A DNA stretch of 64,000 nt. Source: Rotaria sp. Silwood1. Its lineage: Eukaryota; Rotifera; Eurotatoria; Philodinida; Philodinidae. The stretch is taken from NCBI GenBank assembly GCA_905250075.1, contig CAJNOP010000035.1, positions 496,001-560,000 on the forward strand, given 5' to 3'. The notes below the pieces were generated by a model, which was given only the letters and a program-made list of their open reading frames with translations, ran no database searches and had not been told where the DNA came from. Of this stretch, positions 10,867 to 23,544 are shown in pieces (within the stretch, counting starts at the first letter, position 1; each line of letters opens with the position of its first letter). The position numbers and the translations under genes are program-made.

Positions 10867-13478
10867 CTATTTTTGTTTTTTTTGTGTGACATAACTTGGT
10901 GTTGGTCCCATTGTACTTCCGTAAGTAGTGCTTGAAATACGATTGACGTAATAAAGAGCGATTAATGAAAAGATCAAGCTAGAATAAATATGATGATTAT
11001 TATTTTGAATATTAAAAATAAATGATATTAATTAATAATGAGAAATAAAAGATTTTTTTTACTCAGGAATTTATGCATTACAATGACATTATGCATAGTA
11101 TATAGTGTTATTTTCAAAACCATTAATCAATATTTTAACCTTCATAGTCTTCAGAGAATTGAATGATAAGATTTTTCTTTTCTTAATCTGATTCTTACAT
11201 GTACTCTTACAGTAGGGCAACATCACAAAACAAATTGATTGTCTAATGCTAATCCTTTTCTTTTTTTTTGTTTTTATCTTAAATACTTATTTAAGATTTG
11301 AATTATTTTCATAAATTATTAATTAAAGAAGAAAATAAATATATATGAAACGTTTTAAAAAAATACCGATAACGTATCTTTCTATGAAATGTCAAAGTAC
11401 TATTGACTGTGGAATAGTTTTGTAATTTTAATAAAATTTCTTTCTGATTTTCACGCAATCCAACAAAACAAGTAAGATACCTAAAACATTTTTGACGAGA
11501 CTATATTTTATGATTAGTTGTTATTCGGCTTCATTTTGCTAAGATTTTATTCTATTCTGTTGATCTTCTATACCAGAAAACAATGTATTCTAGTATATAA
11601 CATATAGAAGCTTGAATTCTGTGTCTACGAGTGACATACGATTTGTCCTCAGATAATGTATTTGTTTTTTGACAATTTTTAGTCCCTATTTATTCCAAAT
11701 GATCAAGCGTAGAAATTCGAAATTTAGTGCATTGATCCATACTCAAAGGTCATCAAGACCTTTGAAGTTTCATCTCAATTGACTTCAAAATTTACAGTTA
11801 ACAAGAAAAGTATATGTTAGTAATGCATTCACACAAAAAATCCGTTTTTCGTCGATCTAAGAAATAATAAATATTTTGAGGTATGTTCAGATTTACAAAA
11901 AATAAAATTACAGAAATTTCCGAAGCTTCCATCAACTTGATAACTACATAGAAAAGCAAATGAAAATATTTTGGAAATATTGGAAAGTTTAGAATTTTCT
12001 GTAATTTCGGAAATTTCGGAAATTATATAATTTTGGAAAGCACCAAACAATTTAGAACACAAGTGCTTGAAATTTCCTTTTTCGGAAGTCTGAACATTGC
12101 TATAAAATCGTAGAGATTTTCTGAAATGCATGTACAAAAAGCTTGTCAACAAAGACAAATCGTCAAGAAAAATATTTTATATCTTCAGAACAACTGTTAG
12201 ATATGGACAAGAAAATCTCAACGAAAGTGTCACAATCACAGTAAACGTTAAGATCGGTCCAAAAATTTAATGTACTCGGTTAGGATTTGGAAATTGTGAA
12301 TTGAACGGTCTCTATCAAAAAAAACTGTTGCAGAACAATTTAAGTTAAATAAATTGTTTATTATCATCCTTGAAGGTGAATAACTCTAATGAATAAATTG
12401 AGAAACTTTTACTATCGAAACAATTAATCTTATCAAATATAACATTTAAAGGTTAAAAAATAGTGATGAGTAAGCTATGTGTGTGCGTTACTTGTTTTTT
12501 TTCGTCAAAATAAGCACATAAATAGAAATCGAGACTACGGTTTCGATGTCCTATTAAAGTTTAGGCAGTATCTTCGTTTATATTAGAATGCTTTTGTAGT
12601 TTTGGTGTAAAATAAATTAAAAGCTCTATTTAGGAATTTACGAACTTTATATTTGATAGTGTCTAGATACTCTTAACTTTCTTCTACCAGACAAGATGGA
12701 GATAAAAGAATACATCAGAAAAAAAAATCAAACTTCATAGAATTAGAATTCTATTGTTTTGTAACGATTTTTTTCGATAATACTAAAAGAACAATAAGTC
12801 ATGCGGACATAGTTTTTTTTTTTCTTCTGTAACTTTTCTCTCAATTATGGAAAAAATAAACTATCTGTTCTGATAGAATAAAGTATGTTTTGACAAGACA
12901 ACATGATTAGTTCTTGAAAATAATTAACTTCTACTTTAATTATCCTAATTAAGTTTGGTCCTTTTGAGCATAAATTACTCATAAAATTTTCATATAAAGA
13001 AAAGATATAAACTTACCAAGTTGTAACGCAAACTCGATGAACAAATGCACAACATATCATAGAAATAAATAAACATGTCACAACTAAAATAGATTCTTTT
13101 ATTAGAAAATAATTTCAATAAAAAATAAAAACAATATTTACCTTCAGGAAAAACTCGTGCTTGAAAATTTGGTCCAAATAAATTCATTTCAAAATTACTC
13201 ACAGCCTTAAATAAAAGTTTCATAAAAAAAAATAGTCTTGAAATTTTTTTTTTGCAAATACCGTTAAGAGTGATACAAAAACTAATGAACCCATAAATCC
13301 ACCAGCAATTGTCAATGGTTGACTCGATGAAAGTTGTGTACGAAATAATTGCATTGATGCAAATAATACAAGAGCAATAAGAAGTGAGAAGAGAAATGAT
13401 GATGCATTTGAAGCAGCTAAATTTTTTAATAATTATTTTCTTCGTTTTTTGGTTTAATTTGTTTTAATACTTACACAT
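10867..13478 (-). CDS. KRTCAP2: Keratinocyte-associated protein 2, oligosaccharyltransferase subunit KCP2
   Basis: Minus-strand exons 13475-13478 (ATG plus one base), 13262-13416, 13142-13205, 13017-13083 and 10867-10978 give 133 aa (human about 136). KRTCAP2 is a small multi-pass ER protein of the STT3A oligosaccharyltransferase that couples N-glycosylation to the translocon. Conserved stretches are LALVLFASMQLF-type helix 1, SSQPLTIAGGFMGSLVFVSL, FEMNLFGPNFQARVFPE, HRVCVTTCLIFSLIALYYVN and the RISSTTYGS tail. The last-but-one junction completes the Cys of VTTC. The final intron (10979-13016) is 2,038 bp, far larger than the other three. The first coding exon holds only four coding bases, so the start rests on the splice phase and the family N-terminus. 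The 3' end of PAXBP1 lies 163 bp upstream on the same strand. Confidence 0.9.
10979..13016 (-). other. Oversized last intron of KRTCAP2
   Basis: GT..AG intron of 2,038 bp in a locus where most introns are about 60 bp. Inside are a small perfect hairpin at about 11747-11772 (TCAAAGGTC loop GACCTTTGA) and an imperfect inverted repeat whose arms lie at about 11875-11935 and 12000-12100 (TGTTCAGATTT against AAGTCTGAACA, with repeated TTTCGGAAA words). These suggest one or more old transposon insertions, but I cannot define ends or a target duplication. The 109-codon minus frame 11829-12158 lies in this repeat and is not a gene. Confidence 0.55.
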
Positions 13479-13641
13479 ATTTTTTAATAAACTCACGTTT
13501 ATCTACTTTTGCAGAAAAGAAAAGAAAAAAAAAGAACTAATTGATCTAGAAATACAGGAAAAAAGAATTCATTTTTCTGATAAACAAAGTTTATTACAAA
13601 TACAGAAACACGAAAAAAAAAGAAAATGTTTTGTTTTTTTT

Positions 13642-16600
13642 TTATTTAATCTCATATTCATTCGTAAGTTCAAGAGCATGATCTAATGCATGAAGATGAA
13701 CAAAAATAACACGAATTTGTCGAATATTTTCTCTAAACAAGAAAGAAAAATATTAAAAAAATATACTTTTATTTATTTTTATTTTTCTTACTTATATATT
13801 TTTTTATCTTTATCATTTGCACTAAAAATTTGTGTTGAATATTCTTGTGCAAGTTGTTTTAAAAATAAACAAAAATTTTCTAATGCTGGTAATGTTGTAT
13901 CTGTTAATTGATTTTGAAGAATTGTTTTATTATTATCAAACCATTGTTTTATTGGAAAACATTTTGCTAATAAAAGACAACGTGTTATCATTTCATTTGA
14001 TATTAAATCCATATTTTTTAATGATACTAATATATAACGATTTAAAAGACCATCAATTGATAAATCGAGTATAGTTTTTAATGATAAAATTTGTGACCAT
14101 AATGTTATATTACCTAACAATTTAACACATGTCCAATATTGACGAAAGAAAAATTCTGTTGCCATTATTGCTGAATTATTTGATGATGTTCTTGATGAAC
14201 CAAGAGCAATAATTTCTTTTGGATATAATGGAATATAAATATCATCATCTAATGAACGTTGTAAACGATCGACAATAGCTTTAAGTAAGTTCTAAAAAAT
14301 ACGAAAATATTTGAAATTATATTTGTTTTTTTTTTCGTGTATTATTACTTGAACATTTTTACTATCATCAGTCATTGTTGGATATGTTTGAAATATATTT
14401 TCAATTGTTTTAACAAGATTTGTTGTTTGTTTTAATGATAATGGATCGTATATATGTGCAATAATGTCTAAATCAATCAAGATGAATATATTTAGTATAT
14501 ATAGATATTTGTTACAGTGGAAATTAAAATTTCCATTTTCCCTATTGAATATAAACTATGAAATGTGAATGTAAATTTTCTGTTCACCTAGACTCATATC
14601 CTATAGTATTTATTTGTCATAGATAAGAATGAAATTTTAATTTCTGTTAAATAGTAAGGAAAAGATTTGTCAACATTTTCTATTCTCTATATTTTTATTA
14701 TGATATTTAGAATTGAAATAGTAATTTTTAAAACATGACATATTACGATAATAACATAGATCAAGTTTATTATGAAAAAAATTTCCAGTCTTTTTTTAAA
14801 GAATAATACTTGATTATAGCATAGATGACAGAATGTTTTGATTCTAGGATAGACTCAACATATTCTATATGATCTCTATCTGGAAATTAAAAATGGAAGA
14901 AGATGAGTTTTTCAATACCACATAGTGTTTCTTTCATTAAACTCATATTTTGCTACGTGTAGCAATGATGAAGATTAAGAAGAATATTAATAACGTCTAT
15001 AAATAAAACGTGCATTTTGAATGAATACATGCAAACACTGATGCTCATAAAAAAAAACGACCTTTGAAATAAGAAATTCCGATCTGCTTTATCAGATCGA
15101 TAAAGCAAAAATGTTTCACAAAAGAAAAGATGTTGCATCGTGAACTTTTTCATTGTTGAAAGTGTTTAATAGGCATGTAATATAAATCGCCGAAGGCGAA
15201 GAAAATATTGGATGAATTCAGATTTTTTCATACAGTTCTTCTTTACATATAATGAAGAATCTTCATTTCAATTCACTGACAATATATGATACAATATTTA
15301 TTTATACAAAACTCGTTTCCTTCAAAACATTTTTTTAAGTCGTCTTGATTGAAAATATACTATTATTAGGCGTAAAAAAAAAAATATAATGCGCTGCTAA
15401 TATATATCAATTTGATGGAAATAGAAAAGTATTCGAACTCACCCTAGCCTACGGATAATAATAGAAAATATAACTAAAGAACAGTTTTTAGATTAGAAAA
15501 TACAATAAAAGTTGTTCTGCAAAATAATAACACATAGAATTTGCTATCTCATAATTGATAGAAAAGTGATATATATTGTTTTGTGCTCATGAACATAATA
15601 ATCTATTGACTCTTTATTACTTTTGTGAGATATGAAGAAATTAGGTCTATGATTTCTTCTTGAAGCGAAAATGAATATTAGAACTTCATTGTATCCAAAT
15701 TCAATTGTCAATCAAATAGAAAGATATTTTTTTGTTTTTTAAAAGAATCAAAAATACTAATGACTAATTACACTTTTATTATGAGCAAAACTCATATAAT
15801 CTTATGAGTCCTGAACACATGATCAATAAAAGCAATATATAATGAATTTAAAGAATACATCTAATCATGAAGTGTTACAAGTTCTATTAGGTCAACTTGC
15901 TCTATAAGTACTTGTTCCATTGAAAGACGTTTACGAATATGAAATCGAATAGTAATCTTTCTTTTTCCATCTCAAAACTCTATATAAAATCTACATCAAT
16001 TATTTAACGATGTTGTCTTTCTATACAATAGATCTATTATGGAAAATTCATGCTACAAAAAAAAAATCTCTTAGCCTAAGTGGAAAATTTCTTCACACCG
16101 GAAATAAAAATATTTGTAATTTATTATTTCTAACTTCATTTTTCTATAGTGTTAAAAAGAAAAGTGTTAAACACATGTTTGTTTTTTTCTTGATATAATG
16201 AACAAGAAAAAAAAGTTGTTTAATTTTTTCTTACTTGTTAATTTTGGTATGATAACTTTTTCAATAATTAATGGTATAAATTGAAAATCTTCATCTTCAT
16301 TACGTCCATCTTTTACACCATAAAATAATAAATTTTGATACCAATTATAATCTTCAATGGCTCGACAAGATGTCTATGAAAATAAAAATTTCTTTCTTTT
16401 TCTATTTCGCAAAAAAACAAAAATTACTTCAAATGGTTTCCAATCAATAATTTCTCGTCGTATTAATGGTGAAAATACTTTTGGTAAACATATTTCAATA
16501 AATGCATCTGTATAGGTTTCATTTTGTTGATATTTCCACTGTTCAAATATTGTTTTAATATTTTTATATTGAGAAAATTCATCTGATACATCGTCTAGTA

Positions 16601-19600
16601 AATGTTCAGCTTCAGTAATAATTTCTTCTACAATAATTAAAGTCAGAAAAAAAGAAACACTTTTCTAATTATTTTTATTTTACGTTTTTGTTTTAAAAAT
16701 AAATTAATATCTGATTGATTTTCTTCATCATCTGTTGACATTCCATCAAAATGTTGTGTAGATGTTTGTTCACGATCTTTTCTTCTTCGTAAACTAAAAG
16801 AAAAACAACAAAATAATTAATCGATTGTAAAAAAGAAAGAAGACGAAAGTTCTATTATACCGTCGTGCTTCACGTTCAGTTGCTCGACGTTGTCGTTTTT
16901 GATCAAGAACTGTTCGAAAATCATTTGTTGTCAATGTACCATTAATAAATGCTGTTGCTTTCTCTACAAATGAAAAAAATTTTACTATTAACTTTTTTTG
17001 TTTTAAATTAACTAAAAATTACGTATTGAATATTCATGACATTGATCTTTAAAATCTTCTTGTCGACGTGTTACAATCATATCAGCTCTTTGTTTATATA
17101 ATTGTAACCAACGTTCTTCAAGATTTATAATAGTTACCATCTATAATACAAAAACAAAAAAACGAATGATGACATTTTAAAATAGATTTGTTTTTTTTTT
17201 TTTGAAATACTTTTTCATTATAACATTCAAGAAATGAATAAACATAAGCACGACATTGTTGATAAAATTGATAAGATTTTTCCATTTGTGGATAATCAAT
17301 TGTATTTTGTTGTAATGATAGTTGACTAACTTCATATGCTTGATTTACTTTTTCATAGTCAATTTTATGTTTTTCATTTAATTCTTTTATCGATTTTAAA
17401 CTAAAATATTAAAAAACAAAAAAGGGGAAAAATGATATTTCTATTAATTATAAAAAAAGCTAAAGGAGACATACGAATCAAGTAAACGATCTCGAATATG
17501 ATCAAATGTAACAGGTGGTAATTCAAGTGGAGGTAATTCTCGTATTACTTCAACTTCCATTGGTTGTGGTTCAACCAGCGATGATGAAGAATTTTCTGTT
17601 TGTGATTGAGAAAGCTAAAATAAAAAATAGAAATATTTTTATTAGTTTAAATAATAAAATTCGATTCCTTTTAAATTATTCTATAACAAACTTGAATTGT
17701 TATGTCACTATTTGAAATAGATTAGAGATTATTAGTATTTCCTCTAGATTTTCTTCTTCTATGTAATGATCAACGAACGATTTTCGTTCGTAAAATGTAA
17801 AACAAGAATAACACTGTTTTCTTTTCAGAAATACTTCTATTTTGTGAAACATTATCTGAAAAAAGGTGCTGAAATATAGGGAGAAAATTTGAATTCCATT
17901 TCTTCTTCACAGATTGTATATCAATAACGTCTCATTGTCATATGTAAACTACAGAGTATTCCAAAAATTTCTTAAGATAAAAAATGTAATTAATTCTTTA
18001 ACAGTTCAAGCAATTTATATGGATTTGAGTCGAAATAGTTTTATTAATCACTGAATTTGAGCTATCTAAGATTGTGAAATGAATCATATTAGTCGAATTA
18101 GATACAGAAATAATCAATGAAGATGATATTAAAGAGATCTATGAAACTGATACTTGAACAGATGAGTTACATTCTAAACGTCCTATTGTAATGATACAAG
18201 AAAAAAGTAAATACAATTAATATTACTAGAGAAAGTGTATCAACAGGAAGTATTTCGCTTGGTTGATATGTTTTCTTTCATTAGCATTTAAAATTATAAA
18301 AGAAATCATTAAATAGTTTAGTAAAGTGAGTTATTCTCACCTTTCGACAAACAAAGTTCATCAGTCTCTACTAGATAACATTTCTCGTAAAATTATCACA
18401 CATTGGACAATGTTCACAAGATGTCTGTTAAAGATTAGGCTAAACTAACAAGCGAAATTGTTGGAAAAAAATGCAATGATTTCAATAGAAATTCTATCTA
18501 GTATTTCATTTTTCAAAAATGTGAAAACAGTAAAGTTACGAGTTTCATTTCAATTTGAGCATTTTGATTAGCAAACGCGAATAAAGTTATGCGAAACAAT
18601 TTTAAAGAAAGTTAAAAAAAAACTCACATAAGTGTTTAGAATTGTTCAAGAGTTATTCACGTTCTTTCTCCAGACGGACTTCTCAAATACTCTGTACTTC
18701 CTTATGTTATTTCTGGAGGTTTAAATAAAAGGATAATAAAGAAATGCCTACGACTAACAACATCTACGAGATCGTCTTTCGTATTTGAGCCCTACAGGAA
18801 TTGTGCTAACAGGTTTTTTTTTTGTCTAAATTTTAGGTTTCATATTAAAGAAAATATAATTTTTAATAATGCTAAATAAATAGGTAAAAGAAGAAAGAGC
18901 GTAAGAGAAAATCTTACGACGAATAACACCGACTTGAGATTTGGAAGAAGAGGAAGCCAATGTTTTGATTGCTGACATTGTAGAAATTTTCGAACTAACA
19001 CCTTTGCGAATTTGTTCACGTTCAAAACGACGAAATTCTTCTTCATCTTCTTCATTATCACTTCCTATAAACAGAAAAAACAAAGATTTGTTGTTGTTGT
19101 TTTTATCAGTTAACAATAAGAAAATATTTTTAATAATGACAAACCTTGTTCTAATTCTAAAAATCGATCTCGATTTTTTTGACGTTCACTTTCAGCTCTT
19201 GTTTTATTTCTATCCATACTAACAATATGTGGATCTTCATTACCACTATCATCACTAGCATCATTTTCATCATCACTAAATTAAAATTATTTATTTGATT
19301 TTTAATGAAAATAAAAAAATAAAACAATTTTCATACCGTACTAAACGTGATTTTCGATCATTTCCATTTTCTGCAGCCGTATTTAATGATATATAATCAC
19401 CGGGTACACCCATTTCTCGAGCCATTTGACGTCGTTTACGTGCTGCATGTATCATAGTCGAATCAGGAATAACGCCACCTAAGAATATAATATAATTATA
19501 TGAAATCAATAAACAAACTAATATAATTTACTTCTTAACATAACTTTAACTGAACGTTCTGTATCATCTAATGTCCTATCATCTTCATCATCATTTCCTT

Positions 19601-21311
19601 CTAAAATTTCTTGAATATCATCTAAATCAGGAATATCTCCTTCTGGTCCGTTGAGAACTTTCATTTCTTTTCGAAGACGCTAGAAAACAAAATAATATTA
19701 GTAATACAACAATATATATATATACACACATATAAAGATATGAAGTGTCGTAAAAATTCTTTCTTAAAAGTTATCTTTTAGTATATCTGTATTATTCGAT
19801 TTAATTTTATCAAATAATTGTTTTTTAATAGTAGACTCGTGGACTGAAGCAAACTTCAAAAGTATCTTTCAAAAACTATCATTTTTAAATGAAATACAAA
19901 ATTCAATCCTTTTCTTATTTATACAAAAAGGACATTATACAACGATTCATTTTTAATGACTCGAATTTTTCGAATCAGTATATCCCGATCATATTTGCTG
20001 ACCAATCGTTGAATTATGAGAAAAATGATCCAATAATCAGCTTGCTTGATATTACACCTCACATAATACGTTTTAGTGAGTGTATTGCTATTTTAAAGCG
20101 ACTCAAAGATTAATTTAAGTCTACAGAGGACACCTGTGTTTATTACAGAAGTAGAATGGTGAGTGTTTCAAATAACATTCAAAATAAAAAGGCATAAAAT
20201 TCTTATATTTCAATTTGAGGTGATAGCTTTAACGAGTATTATTGAAGTTTACTTGTATAAAGAAAAACTTATTTTATTCACTTATCATTTATAAATAAAA
20301 TTTAAATCAAATAGTAAAGATATACGAAAAATCTTTTTTACGATATTCTATACACAGAAAAAAGTAAATTACCTGTAGATCAGCATTTGAACTTGTAAAT
20401 GAATTTGTTGAAGATTTATTTCCAATAATCTGAAGAGGTTTGACTAGAAAAATATAAGATAAAAAAACAAAAAAAATAAAGATAAAATGATTTCTTTTTA
20501 TACATTTTATTTGAATTTCTCCATTATTATTATTTTCTTCTTTAGGTGTTATTGTTTCTTCAATAATCGATGTTGTTGTTGTTGTTTGTTGTATAACTAC
20601 ATTTGGTTTTGAATCAATCGATGAACTATGCAATTGTTGCTGTTGTTTTTTAACTTCTTTTGCCATTTTACGACTTTCACGTGTTTTATTAACTTTAAAT
20701 TCTTCTGTATCACCTATTTTTTTTTTAAATAAAAGAATAATCAATTATATATACAGTAAAAACTATCTATAGTGAATATTTTTCGAACTTTTCAAAAGTA
20801 TTCACTATAAGAGAATATTAAGTATTTTCTAAAAGTAGGTTTTTTTTTTTAATACAAAGAACAAACGCGTATTCTAATTATCTAGAGAGCATTAGTGAAT
20901 AAAAAAACTCATTGTTACTTGTCTTTTCATGTATTTTTTGTTCTTGGAATATTAACAATTGTTCAAATAAAGTAAAACTTCTCTATTATGAGTACTATTA
21001 GAATTTTTCGAAAGTATTCACTATAGAACTACATGGCGATGTACATTATAGAGAGCTGTTTATTATGCGAATTTTTACGGTGTATCAAACAAAAAAAAAA
21101 CAGAATTTTCAATTTCCAAATATTTACCTTCATCATCACCAAAACTTAATAATGATTTTGGTACTTCTGTTTTCTTAATCACAGTTTTCGTTGTCACTGT
21201 CTGTTGTTGTATAACAGTCGATGGAGCATTTGAAACATTTGATTGATCATCTTCCGTGTTATCGATATCTGTTCGACCACGTAAATTGCGTTGCTTTGGC
21301 TTTCGAAACAT
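13642..21311 (-). CDS. PAXBP1: PAX3/7-binding protein 1 / GC-rich factor family (GCFC)
   Basis: Seventeen minus-strand exons join in frame to 907 aa (human PAXBP1 917): 21128-21311, 20504-20713, 20373-20443, 19532-19679, 19337-19478, 19145-19275, 18918-19064, 17475-17595, 17211-17400, 17023-17140, 16861-16963, 16684-16793, 16428-16627, 16235-16373, 14349-14467, 13792-14291 and 13642-13732. Family marks are the start MFRKPKQRNLRGR, SGVIPDSTMIHAARKRRQMA, EEFRRFEREQIRKGV, the central coiled coil, and the GCFC domain (ETYTDAFIEICLPKVFSPLI; PLIIEKVIIPKLTNIIAHIY). Further marks are FRQYWTCVKLLGNITLW, LSIDGLLNRYIL and the tail RALDHA-like HALDHALELTNEY. The nuclear protein links PAX3/7 to H3K4 methylation in vertebrates and relates to splicing-linked GCF2. 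The acceptor of exon 17475-17595 was chosen (CAAACAG) to keep frame; an extra exon in the 1.3-kb intron is the alternative. Three long introns break the ~60-bp pattern. Confidence 0.9.
14468..16234 (-). other. Long PAXBP1 intron 14 (1,767 bp)
   Basis: GT..AG intron between exons coding for the GCFC domain. I see AT-rich unique sequence with no gene, RNA or clear inverted-repeat ends. Short minus or plus frames (14953-15153, 16010-16198) carry no motif. Confidence 0.45.
17952..18694. mobile_element. Possible Tc1/mariner-type MITE inside PAXBP1 intron 7
   Basis: Within the 1.3-kb intron, CAGAGTATT (17952-17960) and its complement AATACTCTG (18686-18694) face each other 743 bp apart, and each is directly flanked by TA (17950-17951 and 18695-18696). 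TA duplication plus short inverted ends is the signature of Tc1/mariner elements. The interior contains runs that look like decayed coding sequence on the plus strand (for example around 18105-18190, frame broken by several stops), but I cannot match it to a transposase. The end match is only nine perfect bases with weaker similarity further in, so the call is tentative. Confidence 0.45.
20754..21058. mobile_element. Possible pogo-like MITE in PAXBP1 intron 1
   Basis: CAGTAAAAACTATCTATAGT at the left and, read from the other strand, CAGCTCTCTATAATGTACA at the right resemble the CTCTCTATA-type ends of pogo/Tigger elements. TA precedes the left end. Inside, the words TAGTGAATATTTTTCGAA and TTCGAAAGTATTCACTATA occur as inverted copies, making a hairpin. 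It lies wholly in the 414-bp intron 20714-21127 and explains that intron's size. The ends align only in part. Confidence 0.4.
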
Positions 21312-21711
21312 CTGAAAAATAATCAAAAGATTTATTCAACCGAGAAAATATATTAAAAAAGAGTGTCAATCTATAGAAATAAGTAAATAGATGGAAAAGA
21401 CAAATGAGACAGCCATAGTTAATCAAAGGGTAAAATCGGGAAAGCATTGTCATCACTAATAATATTATTTTTTTATGTAAAAAATGATTTTTTTTCAAAT
21501 TCTTATGTGATATTTGATGAGCAATAAAAAAAAATGAAATTGTCGAAAAATATCTTTAAATTTCATAATTTTCTTCAATATGAATGGTTAATTGATTAAC
21601 GAATGAAAATATTCGAATGAATCATCGTTGATCGTTTTTCATCCATCTTATCGTGGGAAAACTTTTGATAAAAATTTTTTTTTCGTATAGAATTTTTATC
21701 GATTTTCAAAT
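21312..21711. promoter_or_regulatory. Divergent intergenic region between PAXBP1 and the Deltex-type gene
   Basis: The two start codons face away from each other across 400 bp with no other gene between. Such spacing would fit a shared, bidirectional promoter. I see AT-rich sequence but no element I can name, so regulation is inference from layout. Confidence 0.35.
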
Positions 21712-23544
21712 ATGTCAGATCATCGTCGATCAAGTTCTCGAAAATGTGTAACAACAAAACGTCAATTACCTTCAGATTCTTTGTTATCGATTACAACTCA
21801 AGTACAAAATGATATTAAAACTATAAAAAAATCTCGTAAAACAAATAATAAAGATACAACTGTAAGTTTCAAAAATAATACAAAATTAAAGAAAAAAAAA
21901 AACTTTGAAGAATCTATTAAATATTTTAAGGTATCAACTGCACATCATGAATCTCCAAATGTTTATAATTCTTTTACGACAAAACCAACTAATAAACGAA
22001 CTCGAGCAGATTCTGTGGCATCAAATACATTAAATCACAAGAAAAAAAAAGAAATTCTTTATGATGATGATGATGATGAAATTGAAGAAATTCCATCAGA
22101 AAAAAAATCTATCGAAAAACCAGGTTAATACATATTGAATGATAGAATTTTAGAAACTTTAATTACTTTCTATAGAAATAGATCGATGTGCTATTTGTTT
22201 GGATGATTGTACAGAACCCAAACAACTTGATAAATGTAGTCATATATTTTGTAGAACTTGTATTGATCGTTACTTTGAAACAGTTAAACCTCAATGTCCA
22301 TGTTGCTTTACTATTTATGGAGAAATTCGAGGTATAGTTCGATATTACATATCTAGTAGATTTTTTGTTGTGGTTGTTTTTTTTTATTATAGGAAATCAA
22401 CCAGCTAGTGGTACAATGAGTATTGAAACATCTAAACATCGTTTACCTGGTTTTGAACATGATTCACGTGGTACTATTAGAATAAGTTATCATTTTCCTC
22501 ATGGAATTCAAAATGTAAGATTCGATAAATAAAATGAATAATTGATTTTAGAAATGTAGCAATTTCGATTCTCGAAATTAGTTAGGCATGAGAAATTACC
22601 AGCTAATGGAAAGTGCCTATATTTGATTCTTTTGCCAAGAAAAAACTACTATTGGAAAGGTAGAGACTTTTTTTTTTTTTTTTTTTTTTATAAAACTTAA
22701 TCAAAAGTCTGTGGAGTAGAGACAACTAGACTGAGAAACGAAGTGCATAAATTCGAAAAATCAATTGTAGATTCGAGTTCTTCGATCGCAAAAGCCTTTG
22801 TTTAACCTTTATAGAGAATCACTGTTTTACCAAGATAGACTTATCTTGACGAAATAATTAAATCGAAAAATTTTCCTTTAATGAGTTACTAGTAACGGTA
22901 ACAATCCTCTCCTAGAATTGGTTTTGAAAGAAATTGGGATGGAATTATTAAGTTATGTAAATATGTACAAAATAAGTAATTCTACAACAATTAATTTCTA
23001 ATTCAGAATTTAAAATCAGTACATTCTTAATTCATTTAATTATTATTTTTTTCTTTATGTCTAAGGAAAGTCATCCTAATCCTGGTATGCCATATCATGG
23101 AACAACTCGTCAAGCTTTTTTACCTGACAATCATGATGGTCGTCATGTACTTGGATTATTACAGAAAGCTTTTGAATTGCGGCAAATCTTTACGATCGGT
23201 CAATCTCGAACAACAGGTTATGATAATGTTATTACATGGAATGATATTCATCATAAAACAAATATTTATGGTGGAATAGAAAAGTAAGTTTTTTTTTATC
23301 TGTATTCATATATAAATAATTTGAAATCTATTGATTGAATCAAATCAAAAGATCTAATCGATTTTAACAATTGTTTGTTAAACTAAGAGTTTTTTGAATG
23401 TTTCTGTTTTTAGTTTCGGCTATCCAGATAAAACTTATCTTAATCGGTAAATAAAATTAATTAAAATCTTATTTAATAAATGTCTTCTTTGTTTTTTGAT
23501 CATCTAGAGTCAAACAAGAACTAGCAGCTAAGGGAATTAAATAA
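21712..23544 (+). CDS. Deltex-family RING E3 ubiquitin ligase
   Basis: Six plus-strand exons (21712-22123, 22176-22331, 22393-22514, 23066-23283, 23414-23446, 23508-23544) give 325 aa. Residues 1-137 are Lys/Ser-rich and disordered with an Asp run ([11 protein letters not shown]), probably nuclear. A C3HC4 RING follows: [23 protein letters not shown]. Then comes the Deltex C-terminal domain: [56 protein letters not shown] and [20 protein letters not shown]. In this family RING and DTC together ubiquitinate targets and can act on ADP-ribose or NAD+. There are no WWE domains, so it resembles the short DTX3/DTX3L-type core rather than DTX1/2/4. The fourth junction spans a 551-bp intron; others are about 50-130 bp. 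Confidence 0.92.

Noticed and set aside
11829-12158. 109-codon minus-strand frame
   Set aside because: It lies in an inverted-repeat part of a KRTCAP2 intron and its residues follow the TTTCGGAAA words, not a protein family.
13011-13020. ACTTACCAAG, similar to part of rotifer spliced-leader sequence
   Set aside because: It is the complement of a normal GTAAGT donor of KRTCAP2; no leader-RNA structure surrounds it.
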